Source: Dolomedes plantarius (taxonomy: Eukaryota; Arthropoda; Arachnida; Araneae; Dolomedidae). From it: 64,000 nucleotides of DNA. The position numbers were made by a program, and so were the translations under genes. Of the stretch, positions 23,870-34,808 are shown piece by piece; position 1 is the first letter of the stretch; every line of letters starts with the position of its first letter. The DNA is taken from positions 188,925,838-188,989,837 of the forward strand of contig OU015492.1 in NCBI GenBank assembly GCA_907164885.2. Direction: 5' to 3'. A model generated the notes under the pieces. That model was not told where the DNA came from. It made no database searches and was given only the letters and a program-made list of their open reading frames with translations.

Positions 23870-24130
23870 ATTGTTCAGCTGAAGCTTTTACGCTGGCTAC
23901 GTGGTATTTAGTCTAAATAACCATTTTTTCCTTTTTGCATGGTACTTTGTTGTACGGTTGAGAGCGCTAATGTCAACTTTTGCTTCAAAAGAGCTAATTT
24001 TGCCGAATCCTGCAGTTTAGAGCAGATTCCGAACGGCTACAAACATCCATGCCAACAACAGGTCTCAAACCCATAGCCTCTGGTACCGAAAGCTAGCACT
24101 TTATAGCCTTTGGGCCATCATCCGGCCTTC
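23870..24130 (-). repeat. SINE-like repeat with tRNA-like head
   Basis: On the minus strand the right end reads GGATGATGGCCCAAAGGC (A-box-like), and further on CTATGGGTTTGAGACCTG (B-box-like, matching GGTTTGAxxCC). No second copy is seen in the window, so family assignment is open. A real tRNA is unlikely because no 7-bp acceptor stem closes it. Confidence 0.45.
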
Positions 24131-24519
24131 ATTGGATAGACAGGAATACAATGCTTTGTACTTTAATAAAAGTGTTTCCGGGGCATAACCTAAACAAACT
24201 TAGAACTTGGAGCGTCTATTGAGAATGTTTGTGTTCCAAAATCCTCTATACTGTGAATTTCACTCCAAGCAATATATACGTGATAAGAGGTTACAAATTA
24301 TGAAATTTCTGGAGGATCTTTTCCAAATTTCGTTACACATGCGTAACAGATTCCGTTTTGAAATACCATCCAACACATATTGCTCTCTCTGATGGAATAG
24401 CCATTTTACAACTTTCGCTCTCAGGGAACAACTAGCGCCACCTGTTCAACTTTTTTGACATAGAAAAAACTTTAATATATACAGTAACACATCTGTGAAT
24501 TTCCAGTTCTTACCTTGTG

Positions 24520-24575
24520 TACTTTTTTTTGTGTATATTTTTAAAATCTGTCAAGGTTTTTTGGGACACCCTGTA
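24520..24575 (-). mobile_element. Isolated mariner-type terminus
   Basis: Reading on the minus strand, tacagggtgtcccaaaaaac is the same kind of terminus as at 4896 and, less exactly, 39116. The matching end is not obvious, and no transposase coding was recognised in 24160-24520. Confidence 0.4.
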
Positions 24576-24598
24576 TTTGTACGCACCGAGTCGAACAC

Positions 24599-24843
24599 TG
24601 TAGTGGGCGCAGGTGTCTTGTTTGTAGAAGGGCACATTAGCTGACTTAATAAAAACGCGTATCTTATAAACAACTAACAACTTTATTCCATTACTCTTAA
24701 TTTTCACGATGACGAGCAAGCTCGTCAGTTACTTGACAAGGCGCATCTACACACACGAGGCGCATCTACACACGCGAATCAGCTCCCCCCGTCGCCTCTT
24801 GACACATTGTGGTGTCTATTAGTCCCCACCCCAACGTGGGACA
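24599..24843 (-). mobile_element. Possible solo LTR, minus orientation
   Basis: On the minus strand the sequence opens TGTCCCACGTTGGGG, contains GGAATAAAGTTGTTAG (a polyadenylation signal in a typical R-region context) and ends near GCCCACTACA. It is GC-richer than its surroundings and holds a short tandem aggcgcatctacacac (twice, 24739-24775). The flanks show no clear target duplication. To its right, 24852-24915 carries a 14-bp perfect inverted repeat ctttgatcattcgt/acgaatgatcaaag. Confidence 0.35.
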
Positions 24844-25675
24844 AGTATTTCATTGCTTTGATCATTCGTGTTAAAACCGCTCTCCGGGGCGGAATGAGTA
24901 CGAATGATCAAAGGCACGAGGGACGCCATAAAACCTCCTCTCGGCGACGGGACCAATAAATCACTACTTTCCCCTACACTTCGCTCTCTGTTTCGCGAAT
25001 GTGTGCTCGATGTGTAAGATACAGAACGCTTCAAAAGCATGAATGAGAGAGATGTGAGGTTCTATGCTTGATGCTGGGGTTAAAGGGAGATGGAAATCTG
25101 CATAAACCTTTCAGGAAGCAGGACAGTAGATTGCGATAGGTTGCAATTTGCGACTGCTGCGCAGTCCCCCCCCCCCCCAACCACATATAAAATAATATCA
25201 AAAAATATTTTGACAATGTATTAGTAAATTAAAAATGGCACATGATACTTAAATTAAATTTGAAAACAAAGAGAAATTAGGAAGTTTTAACAAGTTTAAA
25301 ACACTTAGATATGTCATGGGGATTAATTTAAAGAAAATTGCAGGGTTCTAAAAAGCAGAGGTGAGAAATAAACAAACTGAAAGTGCGCGAAAGAATTCAG
25401 AGATATTTTCCCAATCTACCAAAAAAAAAAAATCATAAAGCTCGCATTAGCGAAAAACGTGGCTGAAACCATATTCGAAGATGATTATCAAAAATTTAAA
25501 TTAAAAGCTTATTAGAAAAAGGTAGTTTATGCGTTAATGTATAAATACAGAATGTATTAAAAAGAAAAAATTGCTCCAAATGATATTTTTCATGCTATAT
25601 AAAAAATACGCAAAATATCTTTATGTAACTGAAAAACCGCATCTCACAAATATAAAAATAACAGGATAAATGCAA
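24844..25675. other. Intergenic, GC-richer left part, nothing recognised
   Basis: The stretch 24850-25190 is GC-richer and ends in a C14 run near 25167. It may belong to the retroelement at its left, but no Gag or Pol motif is found on either strand. Confidence 0.4.
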
Positions 25676-25677
25676 AA

Positions 25678-26036
25678 TAATTACAAGATAAAAAGAACTT
25701 TTTATATACCATGTTTTATATACCATGAGTTTCTTGGTGTGGCAACGCCCGGGTTTGGGCTTAAAGGAGTTCTACAATGAAATTGGGCAATTTAGGGCCG
25801 AGAGCCATAATGTGCAGACGTGTGTCTCCGGCTCGAGATTTTCAATCGCCCCACCTTCTGATTTGAGTATATTAATGGTTTGTTTTGTTTTGTTTCGTTT
25901 GTGTGCGTCCGTCTATGTGTGGAATAAATTTTTTGAAAAGGTAATAAAAGACTCATCATTGGAAGCTCTCCCTGAACTATTTTGGAATTAAATTCGAGTG
26001 AATAGAACAGGTTTAGTGGTCTCGAATGAAATATAA
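25678..26036. repeat. Insertion of about 320 bp flanked by a 36-bp direct repeat
   Basis: The sequence attacaagataaaaagaact followed by ttttatatacc occurs at about 25680 and again at about 26037, where it begins MITE-like copy M1-2. Between them lies a GC-richer segment with no recognised coding. Either the segment inserted into the left end of the M1 copy and duplicated it, or two M1 copies recombined. Confidence 0.6.
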
Positions 26037-26494
26037 TTACAAGATAAAAAGAACTTTTTATATACCGTGTTTTTAAATTTTCTGTTGAATCATATAAACT
26101 TGACAATTCTATGTATTAATAAATACTTTAAAAAATTTTTTTGATGAATTATCCCATCAACTTGAAAGAAAATGAAGTTAATTGGAAGTTAACTTGCGTT
26201 TAAATTTTCGTTCCTGTCCCGGATGTTGTGATATCCCGGCCCGTTGTGATAGATGGCTGCACCAGTCTACAAAACAGAATTAACTGAAAATAACTGAAAA
26301 TTTATTTAATTCTGCTTAAAGATGGCTAAAAGTATTTAAAAAATGCATTGTCATCGTGTTCTGAGCTATTCTATAAGTTTCAAATGTCTAGCTAGTCGGG
26401 AAGTTAGTTAAAAATCAATTGCAAGATTTGTACCGGACAAACAAACACATACACACAAACAAACAAGAAAGCGAGTTAATAGAAACATGGTAAT
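26037..26494 (+). repeat. MITE-like repeat M1, copy 2 (most complete)
   Basis: From ttacaagataaaaagaactt and TACCGTGTTTTTAAATTTTC through aactgaaaataactgaaaat and gcattgtcatcgtgttctga to gagttaatagaaacatggta. This copy contains all segments seen in the other four and serves as the reference. The 13-bp inverted tips (TACCATGTTTTTA) are each one mismatch off here. No coding. Confidence 0.8.
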
Positions 26495-27919
26495 TAGTCT
26501 CCCTTGAACAAAAGAAGCCATTCAATCATCCAAAAACCTATCCCTTTTCTTTAGCAAGAAAAGTAAATCAATTTTTACCATCATCAAAAAAAGTTATTAA
26601 AATTAATCATACTTGTTAGAAAATGTTTTGAAAGCTTGCATGATTAAAAAAGCCATGAAGTTATTCCCTATTGATCCATTTACTTTTCAATGAGATTTGA
26701 CCCAATCCTTATAGCAAGAAATTTTAATCTAGTGCAAACAACAATGTCCATATATCAAATCTCTAGAAGCTCTAATCTACATTTAAGCGCTGACCTGAAT
26801 GCCTTAGATTTTTTGTTTCCTTAAGGGGATCTCAGGAGATATCTTCCCTATAGCTCCAATGCTGACGAAGGGGTGACTTCGAGTCGTACCACTTTCTCGG
26901 ATTCTCCTTTTGTTTCTATATTGTCTGCTCTAGTAGCGACACGAAAATTCTTTCATTTATCGTTTGACTAATGAACGTCGAAGAGATGTTCGAATTCATC
27001 TATCTTGTGAGAAGAAAACAAGGAAGGAAGAGAAGTAACGCAATGTTAGAAATAACAAGCAAAAGAATGTGAATACAATATAGGTGCAAATAATTTTTAG
27101 GTGTGTTATAAACACAGAAATAGTATTGTAATTTCCCTTCCTCAAGTATTTATCGTCTGTGGTTGTGTTTTCTTTATAATAATCTTCAGCACCATCTTTC
27201 CTCGTGCAATTTCGTTCAAGTAAATTCATTCCGTTTAATTGGAAAGGAGTTCAAGGCAAACATAAAAATAAACTGATAGCATAACAAATATTTCGCCCAA
27301 ATTGATATATTTCTTTCAAAGTGCATGACAAATAAAAATTAAAATTCGAAACATATACTGCGTAGAGGGTGCCGGTACTTGTAGTGATAAACGCAAATTT
27401 TTCAGAATTTCAAATATGATATATTGCAAAGATTTGTGTATTTTTCCCTTTCTAGACACATTTCAAGACTGTGAAAAAGTAATTCTGATCATGTACAGGT
27501 TTTATCATAAAAGTATGTTGTTCATAAAAATATAAAGATTTTTTTTAAACAACATTTATGATCTTCAAACACGAAATACATATTGGCGCACCATTAAAAG
27601 AAAGCAAAAATTTCAAAAACTCAAAATTGGTTTTAAAAACTTCAACATTTTATCGGGTTTAAAACTTTTTATATAGATTGTTTTACTTAATATGAAAATC
27701 GATCAAGCTTCTTTGAAAGCCATGGAAGTTTCCGGAGATAATTTCGTTCAATAGAAGTTTTGGTTAAAGTTTGTTACATGAAAACTCTATTGTGTATTAA
27801 TAATATATATCTTGAAATCCAAATTACTGTTATCATCACTACTTATGTCGTACATTATTTAAACGTTTCCATGAGAGCCCCCTGGGTACTTTAAATTTAA
27901 ACTTTTGAGTTAAAAGTTA
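26495..27919. other. AT-rich intergenic, nothing recognised
   Basis: No gene-like frame or repeat terminus is seen. Confidence 0.45.
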
Positions 27920-28203
27920 TGGTACAGTTGATCATGTGATCTCCCCTTGGAAATTTTCTATAGTTTTAAGTCGTTAGTTAAACATTTTATCTATGTTATA
28001 TTTAGTAATATATTCAACTGGAGTGGCAATAAATCTTTAAGTTTCCAATTCAGAAATAGTATTGTAGTTTCTACTATACTATAGTTTTAACTATAGTATA
28101 GTTCTATAGTTTTAACTAACGACTTAAAACTATAGAAAATTTCCAAGGGGAGATCACATGATCAACTGTACCAATACTATTCGTTTCAGAAATAGTATTG
28201 TAG
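27920..28203. repeat. 63-bp perfect inverted duplication with 19-bp flanking direct repeat
   Basis: 27920-27982 and 28111-28173 are exact reverse complements over 63 bases; the left arm begins tggtacagttgatcatgtga and ends tcgttagttaaa. The right arm lies inside a segment bracketed by ttcagaaatagtattgtag at 28049-28067 and 28185-28203. Between the left bracket and the right arm is a further small hairpin of ctatactatag type. Confidence 0.95.
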
Positions 28204-28383
28204 ACTAGTGACCCCGTTGCTCTAAATCCAGTAAATTTCACTTCATTTTCGGAATAACAAATGTTGTGCTAATTTACGCAGCTCAATGCTTATTGCACTT
28301 TAGCATTTCAGTCTGCATCTAATTTATCAACTTTAACTAATTGTCATGAACACTCAAAAAAACTTTCTATGCTAAGAGGCCCA

Positions 28384-28832
28384 CTCGACTGTTCAGTTTA
28401 ATTGCCATGTCTATATTAACTTGCTTTCTTGTTTGTTTGTGTGCGTGTTTGTCCCTTACAAATCTTGCAACTGATTTTTAACTAACTTTCCGACTACCTA
28501 GACATTTGAAAGTTTTTGAATAGTTCAGAACACGATGACAATGAATTTTTTAAATACTTTTAGCCATTTTAAGCAGAATTAAATTAATTTTCAGTTATTT
28601 TCAGTTAATTTTGTTTTGTAGACTGGTGCAGTCATCTATCGTCGGGACGAGAACGAAAAGTTAAACGCAAGTTAACTTCCAATTAACTTTTTTCTTTCAA
28701 GTGGATGGGATAATTCATCAAAAAAATTTTTAAAAAAGCATTTATTATTGCATAGAATTGTCAAGTTTATATGATTCAACAGAAAATTTAAAAACATGGT
28801 ATATTAAAAGTTATTTTTATCTTGTAATTATT
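28384..28832 (-). repeat. MITE-like repeat M1, copy 3
   Basis: This is the reverse complement of the M1 reference. It begins attgccatgtctatattaac (diverged tip), then cttgctttcttgtttgtttg, and ends aaaaacatggtatattaaaa then ttgtaatta. It is full length with scattered substitutions. Confidence 0.78.
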
Positions 28833-30177
28833 CTATTCGACTGGCGCATCTACACGGCAAGACCTTTATTCTGATATCAGAATCATATTTTTACGTTCAG
28901 TCGTTCTCTCAAAATAGCTCTCCATGTTTAAAAAAACTTTATTGAAATAATATATAGATTATCCTGTAATTATGAGACAAAGTAGAAGCTTTCTCTTGAC
29001 AGCTTGGTAGAATTTTGTCATTTCAAATTCAGTTGTGCACATAGAATTGAATAAATAAAATTAAACTATAAAAAGGCATACCAAAGAAAAATATCACTCA
29101 TAAAATGTTCTTCAGGAGAGAAAAAAATAGAATTTAGACTAAACATATTGTTTATCCATGCAAAAAGAATAATGTAAACCTACGCGAATATTGCCAATAA
29201 AGAAACTTATTAATTAATTCACAGAATGATAATAAAAGCAGGCTATTTTAAAATTTAGTTAACAATGGGGAAAAAGCGAGCGCACGCCATCTAGCGGAAG
29301 AAAAAATGTTTATAATGTTTATATTTCGATTTTTAAATAAAGAATAAGATGTGTCATTCTAAATTTAGAATTCGTCAGAAGCGAAGATCTTAATCTTTAA
29401 AATGATACTTTAGTTATCGATTTTCGTTAAGTATGAAGGGAGAAAAGGGGATAGTCAGAAAAAATCACCTTCCAGAAATAATATATATAGATTTGTAGAA
29501 ATAAAATCAAATTAAAGATTTATTATCACAGTCCTGAAGGAACTAAGATTGTCACCACGTCACCTATTTAGAGTAGAATTTTATAATTCTTTACAACCAA
29601 TAATCTCTTTCTTACTTTAATATAAATTTTTGACAATGATTCCTTTTTTTCTGAATGCCAAAAATTGTGTACTCTCTCGCATCATAAACTGGTTAGCATA
29701 CCAAGCTTCCACACCGTCAGCCCCGATTTAAGTTCCGCCAAAGGCAAGAATGTCTCCTGTATTGTTATTTCATTGTGAGTAATGTTGTTTAATATATTAA
29801 GAGCTTTCATAATAAAGAAACCAACAAACACCTCAATGTGTATGACTGATTGCATTTAGGATATGTATCTGCCCCATTGGAAAAAGCAGAAGGAAAAAAA
29901 ATCCTATGGGAAAATGGAACTTACAGAAAATTTCGAAAAAGATTTAAAGAGATTGTTTAATAAACACCCGATTAAGGAATAGCCCAGTTATGAAGAGATG
30001 CCCAAATTGTATTTCATATAGTATTCTGCCTTAGAACAGGCTATAGACTAAGAACTTTTCAATCGATGAACTAACTGTAAATACTCTGAAAGACCTAGGT
30101 GAGAACTTTCCATGGCCTAAGAGACTTCTGAAATACCCTCTCGTGCTTTAAATTACCTGTGCAATCACCAATTCGTG
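28833..30177. other. AT-rich intergenic, nothing recognised
   Basis: No gene-like frame, known terminus or tandem structure recognised. Confidence 0.45.
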
Positions 30178-30185
30178 TTCTAAAG

Positions 30186-31377
30186 CAGCGGTTCTTAACC
30201 TGGGGGGCGCGCCCCCCTGGGAAGGCGTAGAAAAATTTCAAGGGAGGCGTGAGTTTAAAAAAAATAAAAAGTAAAACTAACTGTAATTTACTGTACTCAG
30301 TTTTCTGGTCACAATGTAACCGTAACGTATTTTCGACATACGAGCACGAACACAATAAAACACGCACACGATAATTGTCGTAGCTACAATGTCAGAAAAA
30401 CATTCTGAAGACTTATGATGCAGTTAAGGGTTTCACAGAAAAGATAACTTTTTGGCAACGCCGTCTTCAGAGTTCAGAGCCAAACTTTTCATTCTTTCCA
30501 AGATTGAACGACCTCCCCGATGACAAAAAAATCTCCCATTGCAACAGATAAATGAATTGCAGGACCTTATATCAGGGCATTTGGTAGCATTGCAAAATGA
30601 AATTGCAGACTATTTTCCAGATATTAGTTCAGAGAATTGGGAGTTTAAGTTGATAAGAGATCCTTTAAAATCGACGTGGATATACTTCCTGATCATATTC
30701 AGGAAAAGGCAATCGACCTAAAATGTGATTCTCGAGCAAACGCGGAATTCGAAAACATGGATGTTGAAAATTTTAAGGTTACGCTATTTTCTGGTTTACC
30801 CAGAAGTTGCTTTGGAAGCTTTGAGGTTATTAGTGCAGTTTACATCCACATATCTCTGAGAATCTGGATTTTCAGCATTAGCGTACATAAAGTCAAAATA
30901 TCGAGCAAAGCTGGACATTGAAAGTGACCTCAGGTGTGCTTAGTCACAGTTACAACCTAATATTCAAAATCTTGTCAACGAAATCTTGTCCTTGACAAGA
31001 TTTCCTTGGCAAGAAAACTATTCAAAATCTTGTGAAGGACAAACAGTGCCAGCCCTCTCATTAATATTGGGAAAGTGACTGGTATTACATGCCAACCTCA
31101 CCTAGATCCTTGAATACCTCAAATATATTTGATCTGTATTTAATTCTTTGATTTCATATGTTCTAATAATAATATGCTCCAAATTAAGATATAGTAGTAA
31201 TATTAAATTTTGTGTATGAAATTATCTATTCCATATTTTCATTTAATAACCAGCTTCAGTTTCAAATTCCGATTGTACTACTTGTATTGACCACATGTAG
31301 TGGTGGTGGCGGGGGAGGCATGACCTCACATCAGTGTTCAAAGGGGGGCACAGAGCCTGAAAGGTTGAGAACCCCTG
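30186..31377 (+). mobile_element. hAT element with exact 8-bp target duplication
   Basis: The tips are CAGCGGTTCTTAACCTGGGG and, reverse-complemented, CAGGGGTTCTCAACCTTTCA, the classic hAT terminus. The flanking octamer TTCTAAAG is identical at 30178-30185 and 31378-31385. At 1192 bp it is an internally deleted copy that keeps the C-terminal part of a transposase related to the ZBED5/SCAND3-like proteins. A GC-rich palindromic patch (ggggggcgcgcccccc) follows the left tip. Perfect duplication suggests this insertion is not very old, although its coding part was already broken or has decayed. Confidence 0.92.
30420..31050 (+). pseudogene. hAT transposase remnant (C-terminal dimerisation region)
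   Basis: Fragments in three frames line up with hAT transposases. First comes an N-proximal piece FTEKITFWQRRLQSSEPNFS, then FPRLNDLPDD at about 30497. Next is NEIADYFPDISSENWEF (30595 on), followed by DHIQEKAIDLKCDSRANAEF and MDVENFKVTLFSGLP (30690-30800). Finally EALRLLVQFTSTYLCESGFS, then ALAYIKSKYRAKLDIESDLR, match the hAT dimerisation motif around the conserved Glu-Ser-x-Phe-Ser core. The RNase H-like catalytic centre is missing. Several frameshifts separate the blocks, and none is preceded by a credible start. Confidence 0.8.
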
Positions 31378-31429
31378 TTCTAAAGGACATCTACTATTGA
31401 CTTTTTTGCAATAAAAATCCGCAACCCAT

Positions 31430-31795
31430 TAAAGTTTTTTTTTTCCATTGCAGGAGGCATTTATCTTGACGACATTCGTCCATCAGCTCCGAGAAATCCT
31501 GTTAGCTACTTCATTATGGGAGCGCCATTTAGGTGAACTAACACTGGTCCTTATGAGGGGACAACACGGGTACTTTCGAGCTTAAGGGCCTTGCCTGTTC
31601 ATTTAGAATCCGTCAGCGTCAGCGTAAAACTTTTTAACCAATCATTACCAACCATTGACCCATTTAGCCAAACAGCTCCAACGGAATCTTTAAAGCTGAC
31701 GTTGACAGGTTCTATACGTGAACAGGCCCTTAATGGGGATTTCAACACAATCCCCACGACATTAACCGTTATACCCTGCGGGGCGGCTACCCATA
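31430..31795 (-). repeat. SINE family S2, copy 2, interrupted by a MITE
   Basis: The left part (tacttcattatgggagcgcc, aactaacactggtccttatg, aggggacaacacggg) and the right part (tggggatttcaacacaatcc, gggcggctacc) are the two halves of an S2 SINE, split by the 145-bp MITE at 31585-31729. Joining the halves restores the order seen at 51.2-51.38 kb. Confidence 0.75.
31585..31729. mobile_element. PIF/Harbinger-like MITE nested in SINE S2
   Basis: The inverted tips are about 32 bp: left AGGGCCTTGCCTGTTCATTT then agaatccgtcagcgtcagc; reverse complement of right AGGGCCTGTTCACGTATAGA then acctgtcaacgtcagc. The target duplication is TTA (or TAA), typical of PIF/Harbinger. A frame on each strand is open across it, but these are mirror images of the tips and not genes. 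Confidence 0.75.
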
Positions 31796-31799
31796 AAAG

Positions 31800-33800
31800 T
31801 TCAAGTTTATATTTGTCTCTTAACAAACTGGATACAAAAATTTAACCTTAAATTAACATTACAATAGTTCGCCAGTGCTTGCATATTTTTGCCTGACAAT
31901 TTTTTTTATTTATAATATTTTTCTTTTAAGAATCGGATTTAAATGTTTTTAAATAGAATAAAAATACGTTAATTACTTCTTTGTTTCGGGTCAAATTTGT
32001 TTCGAAAAATATAAGTTTTCAATCTTCAAAGATTGACCTGTTGGCTTTTTCTGCATCAGGATACAAAAATTCTAAACTATATCTTCCGTACATATATAAA
32101 ATTACTAGCACAAATCTGTAAAGTTTTTCTATCGTGTTTTAATATAAATTTAGTTTTCTCGCTAATATTCTATTATTTGTTTTACATGCACAAAATATGA
32201 ACAGATGGAAGGTGGAGGGATCTACCCATGGAAACTAAGCCGCGATAAGCGAACAGTGGGACGCCCCGCCACCCCCTCCTGCATTACTATATATGATTAG
32301 TTACACCATTTTAAAAATATTTATGAAGTCAAAAGCGAACAATTGTGTATGAACAAATGAATCAGGAAATGACAACCACAAAGTTACTAAAAGCACACCA
32401 TGCATTTTTTTTTCTCGTTTTGTTTGAAGCAATGGGTTTATGATCATTCTTGACAGTTTTCTTCCCCACTCTCAAAACTTGAGAGCTCAGACATCAAATG
32501 ATTTCCTGAACTGAAGGTGATAAAATCCCTTGAGTAAGAAACAAAATAGGATTTGTAAGGAAGCGAGATTCTTAAAAAGTGCTCTAACTTTTTAAGACCA
32601 TTTGAAATATTTCTTTTTCTCTTCCTTTATCGGATGAGATTATATCTGAAGAAATATTGCCATTAATTGTTACTTTTAGGAATAAAAAAAATATATATAT
32701 ATTTGAAAGTTTCTTTTCTTGACATTTATCTCTCACCCCTAAATATTTCCTAAACGATATAAATGATCAGGACTTGCAGATATATTAGTACCATGAAGCA
32801 AAGATGATCACACAGCCTGAACGCTTTACAAGAAAAATGACCGTCTCTCTTTCACCTTTAAATTGAGTTACCATTACATAAAATATATTACATACTCCTA
32901 CATAACATTCTCATGGAAATAGGATATATATTTCTTCGCCTTGTTCTTTGATAAATGTTTTACATCGATGCGGGTTTGGGGGTAACTAATTCATCTTTGT
33001 GGGGGTACAAAACATGAGCACTGAACATGTAAAGAACTCTAATGGTATAAGTAGGCTTATAGGTATATAGATGTTTTATTTATTGCTTCCTAGTAAAGCA
33101 AAGCTAAATTTAACTTGAGGTAATGCATTATTATTTTTGCTTCCAAACCTTTTTTCTTCTTTTCACTTTCTAAGATCCATTCTTTGGGAAATGTCTTTGT
33201 ATAAACTTCATATCGATTTTTCCACACGCCAAAATCAAAATATAAAAATCAGGTGGCTACAGAAGTTCATGTCAATGAAAGCTGCTACCAGAGGAAAGTG
33301 TCAATGGAGTTTAGTTCCGTTTTAAATTAAGAGAACAGCCATTTGAACTAATAGGGATTAGCACTACATGGTTACGTTAGACGGGTTTATTTGTCTGAAG
33401 TTTGTATGGGCTTTACTTTAATGAGCCCATACAAACTAATATAAAACTAATATAACCCCAGTAAAATTAATTTAACGGGTAAATAAATCTTTTTTTAGGT
33501 ATCTAATATATCTGCGAGTTTTTAGTAAGATATTTCTAAGCTTCTTTTTTCTGAAGACTTATTTAAATGTGCACCTAAATACACTATGAAACAAGTATTG
33601 TGCTTGTAATTTTTATTTTATGTTTTCCGTTTTAACCATAAGTAATTAACTAGATAAAAAAATAAATCATTTTCAATCGTTAAATTATGTGTGATCAACT
33701 TTACAATTTACCTACTGGGTGACGAAAATCATTTTTTTCATTTGTTGTTTACCGACCACTACTTTGTCAACCATTCCCGCAGAATTCATTTCACGCTCTA
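31800..33800. other. AT-rich intergenic with one hairpin
   Basis: No gene is recognised. A perfect 12-bp inverted repeat TTTGTATGGGCT/AGCCCATACAAA lies at 33401-33435. A GC-richer scrap at 32215-32285 may be an old transposon end. Confidence 0.45.
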
Positions 33801-33820
33801 ACAGTTGGGATAGCAATTAA

Positions 33821-34455
33821 GTCTAAGCTTAGAATCGGCCCGCCGTGTAGGCATCCAACCGGTTTATGATAACTTGATCATCGCGAGGAGCACATCCCTC
33901 GCTCCGACACTTGGCTACTAACTAGTTGGTAAACATCATTACTCTCCCACACTTCAAATTGGCTACCAACCCAGGTCTCGGTCCAGAACCTGGTAGTCAT
34001 CCGCAACTATATCGAGTCGCCCCATAGAGCCAATCCTAACTACCCTAACAATAATACATTACAACAATAAATGAGCCATAATCGCTATTAACACAAAACT
34101 TTATTCAAAGGAAATACAGATCACAAAAATACAGAGGGTTTACATCTAGATAAATAATACATAATACAAAAGCGTGAGAGCTTAGGAGTTATACAGAGGA
34201 TTATATAGTTTGACAAGCACTATTCTTGATGGACGTGAATGTCCATCAGTTCTTTAACGATTTTGTTCACTACTCGGCTGCAGTAGTGATCGTTAAAGAA
34301 TTTATGTTTGGTCCAGTTATGGGCATCCCTTGGCAGGTTACTGCGATGAACTTCGAAATGACTGCAATCGAACAGACAGTGCTCAACTGTCTGTTCCTCC
34401 CCACAATTACAGCTGTCCATCTTCCCAAAGAACCTGGCTTGATACTGTCCAAAGC
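33821..34455 (-). mobile_element. 5'-truncated LINE (R1/Jockey-like), with target duplication
   Basis: The 15-mer tgggatagcaattaa is repeated exactly at 33806-33820 and 34456-34470, bracketing the insert. On the minus strand the insert starts in the C-terminal part of a LINE ORF2: FGQYQARFFGKMDSC, then CGEEQTVEHCLFDC. The C-x-C-G...H-x4-C pattern is the terminal zinc-knuckle seen after the RNase H domain of R1/Jockey-like elements. Coding ends near 34220, and the remaining 400 bp is 3' untranslated. No poly(A) is apparent. The truncation and target duplication are typical of target-primed reverse transcription. Confidence 0.8.
34220..34455 (-). pseudogene. LINE ORF2 C-terminal fragment
   Basis: About 78 codons are open, with no start of their own; the preceding codons (MFNCYPS) come from the target duplication and flank. 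The Cys/His cluster CNCGEEQTVEHCLFDCSHFE is intact. Downstream residues are charged and end in HVHQE. The reverse transcriptase, endonuclease and RNase H domains are absent because of 5' truncation. Confidence 0.75.
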
Positions 34456-34808
34456 TGGGATAGCAATTAAACAAAACCTACACATCCAACTTAAAAGCAG
34501 GTGTTCTTATAATTACAAAAAAGAGAAATGTCATGATTTCCTTTAAGAAACCTCGCAACCGAGAAGAAAAAAAATCGGCATCTACACTCTACTCTGCCAA
34601 CATGGACTATTATGAGCTCTTCAGCGTGGTATGACTGATTCACATGCTGCAATAAAACAATTACCAAACATCCAACCAAGTGCGCAAGTGCTCTGTGAAT
34701 TTGTCATCAGCCCGACTGTGTCGGGTTAAACCAAGAATCTTTCACGACTTGAGGTGCCTATATATCTTTTAGGCGACAGAATTGTTTGAATCATTTCATC
34801 ATATGAAA

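Noticed and set aside
25725..25991. 88-codon frame with a hydrophobic stretch
   Set aside because: It lies in the bracketed insertion at 25.7-26.0 kb; the hydrophobic run comes from a GTTTT repeat and no family resemblance is seen.
31591..31845. Overlapping open frames on both strands
   Set aside because: They cover a small inverted-repeat MITE and SINE sequence; mirror-image frames are expected there.
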